64,000 bases of DNA, from positions 2,995,001-3,059,000 of the forward strand of contig NC_074716.1 of assembly GCF_947242115.1 (NCBI RefSeq), given 5' to 3'. Shown in pieces: positions 62,140-64,000 of the stretch (positions within the stretch are counted from its first letter, which is position 1; every line of letters starts with the position of its first letter). The translations under genes and the position numbers were made by a program. Below the pieces are notes generated by a model that saw only the letters and a list, made by a program, of their open reading frames with translations, ran no database searches and was not told the origin of the DNA. The stretch is from Biomphalaria glabrata. Taxonomy: Eukaryota; Mollusca; Gastropoda; Planorbidae.

Positions 62140-62665
62140 GGAGGTACGATGACAAGGAGTGGTAGCACGACCATGTCCAGATTTAGGATTGGCCACACCT
62201 ACATCACGCAATCTTTTGTGCAGAAGGGAGAAGAGCTTCCACTTTGTGAGTAGGCCCTACTGTGACTCTTGCCTCACCGTGGAACATATCCTCATTGATT
62301 GCCCCAGATACCAGGATGTCAGGGAGAAATGTTTTTAGAGCACACAACTTAAAAACACTATTCGACAATGTCCACCCTGAGAAGGTACTGGGCTTTGTCC
62401 GGGAGGTGGGGTTGTCTACGAAGATCTGATTTATGAATTGTGAACATATAATATTTACATAAGATTTTTACCGAATTATTAAATTTTTACTACCTTTACT
62501 ATTTTAACTGTGAATAGACCTTGTTTTTAATGATTTAACTGTATAGAATTTAGCCCTTGTTATATAAAGGGAGAGTGATCCTTAAAGGATTGCGGGCACG
62601 ACATGGCCTAACTAAATTGTGCCGAAGTGCCCTAAACTCAAATTTATTAACAAAAAAAACAAAAC
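62140..62665 (+). mobile_element. Non-LTR retrotransposon C-terminus and 3' UTR (plus)
   Basis: Plus-strand peptides: MSRFRIGHTYITQSFVQKGE, then in a shifted frame PYCDSCLTVEHILIDCPRYQ + DVREKCF, a classic RNase-H-side/CCHC LINE end (RIGHT..T...C..C.....EHIL..CP.Y). The 3' UTR has AGGATTGCGGGCACGACATG and ends in an A-rich stretch. Confidence 0.8.
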
Positions 62666-63050
62666 TGTCAAGTTTGAGAAAGTTGAAGATGTACGACAAA
62701 ACATTGACAGGAAAACGTTAAGAAACAGACCAAGATTCGAATCAAGTGGCTAAATTAACTGAGGAGAGACCGGTGACAACTTGAAGTCTGGGTTACATAC
62801 AAGTAAGGAGAGGTCGGTATTCTTTATTTCAACTATTTTATTTTAAAAAGTGTACACCTAATATTACAAAGTGTTAGCATTTCATATATTTTTTTTTAAT
62901 AAATTTAAGAGGGATCATTTTTTTTTTAATTTCAAAATTATACTTTAATTAAACAGGCTTGAATGTAGGCCTATAAATAGTCTTAATCTATTGAAAACTC
63001 AATCTATTCAAACAATTTATTTTTATGAGCTGTAGGCCTGTTAAATAATA
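62666..63050 (+). other. Nothing distinctive
   Basis: AT-rich sequence between two LINE relics. No coding or RNA signal that I can support. Confidence 0.35.
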
Positions 63051-63054
63051 ATAA

Positions 63055-63145
63055 TGGCCATGTCTTCTACTCATTCAAACACTAAGAATGAGGACAATGA
63101 ATCACGTGACCACGTAAGCCCAGTTGCGACCTGCATATTTTTACG
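63055..63145 (+). mobile_element. LINE 3' UTR block relic
   Basis: ATGGCCATGTCTTCTACTCA, ACACTAAGAATGAGGACAAT and CACGTGACCACGTAAGCCCA + GTTGCGACCTG match the end block at 21000 and 27765. Confidence 0.55.
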
Positions 63146-63329
63146 CATCTCCTGCAGACAAAGTCGTTGTCCACCGGCGGCCTGTTTAAGTTTTCTTATC
63201 GTCTTCTACATATAGGTTGTCTTCAATAAGGGTTTTTTCAAAGTTTCAAATGTGTGTTAAATTACGCGGTGGGAGCCCTCCAACTGTATCTTTCAGAGGA
63301 AATCCACTGCCAGCTATTTACAGACCTGG

Positions 63330-63485
63330 TATCTGCCTGGTCGTACGGTATGCGCGATGGGCTGTCGTTCGGCTGTCTAGATGGTCCCGGGTTCATACCC
63401 TACCCGCTGCCATATCCTGCAAGAGGCTTGGCCTAGAACGTAGATTATCTTCAACTCTGAAGGAACATCCGAAACATTTTACAAT
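63330..63485 (+). repeat. tRNA-derived SINE, family A (plus, well kept)
   Basis: CCTGGTCGTACGGTATGCGC (A-box region), CGGGTTCATACCCTACCCGC (B box), CTGCAAGAGGCTTGGCCTAG and TCAACTCTGAAGGAACATCC + GAAACATTT. This plus-strand copy shows the family's full order. Confidence 0.7.
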
Positions 63486-63934
63486 CAAAACAAAACGTGC
63501 ATTTAGAATAAGACTTTAGTCAGGGTCAACTTATTTATGTCCGTCTTCTAATGTATTACATATAGGCCTAAAATTCTTTATAATAATAATAAAAAAAACG
63601 AACTCTGTCAATGGCCATTGAAGTTCTGAAACTTTTTGATTAAGATTTAATTAGCTAAATGAAGTTCTGAATCTGTTCTTGAAAAGGTTTGATTAGCTAA
63701 ATGATAGATTCATGTTTCCATCAAAGTTGACCATGATAACAAAGTATATATGCCAGCAGCTTCTCCATATTTGGAAATTTGTTGTCAACGGATTGTAGAG
63801 AAATTGAAACAATAGATAATTATAGACTCTACTTGTTGGATCGAGTACGGTAATAAAGTCTTTGAAAATTGGTGATTTTTTGTTAGTTGAACACAGAACA
63901 CTGATATACTACACTATTGAAAGTCACTTTTAAT

Positions 63935-64000
63935 ATCAGGATATGCTAGAAAAAAATTCGAACAAGTGCTCCTTCTTCCGTAGTGCCAATAGATAATGGA
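63935..64000 (+). mobile_element. LINE 3'-end relic cut by the window edge
   Basis: ATGCTAGAAAAAAATTCGAA + CAAGTGCTCCTTCTTCCGTA + GTGCCAATAGATAATGGA matches LINE positions around 14,536-14,592. It continues past the window. Confidence 0.7.

Noticed and set aside
1-64000. tRNA genes
   Set aside because: Several A/B-box pairs exist, but each is attached to a repeated non-tRNA body and lacks a full cloverleaf. They are SINE heads.
1-64000. A defence island, biosynthetic cluster or other new multi-gene system
   Set aside because: The three recognised genes are conserved single-copy animal genes with unrelated roles. The remaining content is repeats and transposon relics.

Overview
This is a repeat-rich, AT-rich stretch of animal genome with three recognisable host genes. 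It most probably comes from a gastropod mollusc; a heterobranch or planorbid-like snail is my inference. The basis is the invertebrate gene content, long introns full of minisatellites, several tRNA-derived SINE families, and many non-LTR retrotransposon tails of kinds common in snails. I could not run a search to confirm the species.

Region 1 (1-37,147, + strand) is a complete TRAPPC10 gene. I could trace 24 coding exons with consistent splice sites and phase, giving a 1,170-residue protein. The introns hold most of the sequence: a 3.1 kb LINE (11.7-14.7 kb), a nearly whole gypsy-type LTR element (30.8-35.3 kb), SINEs, MITEs, LINE tails and at least ten tandem arrays. Two arrays or duplications arose by copying an exon-intron junction, so extra splice donors follow exons 14 and 18.

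Region 2 (37.1-47.5 kb) is intergenic. It holds SINEs, LINE tails, a 43-bp array, a 62-bp array made from a LINE 3' end, and a 30-bp array that is open on both strands.

Region 3 (47,477-49,845, - strand) is a two-exon GSKIP gene of 134 residues. Divergent to it, with a LINE relic between them, region 4 (51,593-59,649, + strand) is an inhibitor-of-apoptosis gene with three BIR domains, a UBA domain and a C-terminal RING (605 residues). It also has a possible extra cassette exon with a 21-bp (7-residue) repeat.

Region 5 (59.7-64 kb) holds LINE relics, one with a SINE nested in it and a clear target-site duplication. It also holds the Gly/Asn-rich last exon of an unidentified minus-strand gene.

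The three genes have unrelated jobs: membrane traffic, GSK3/PKA anchoring, and caspase/ubiquitin control. I see no operon-like or defence-island arrangement and found no new biochemical system. The most distinctive signal is the link between minisatellites and splice sites in TRAPPC10.
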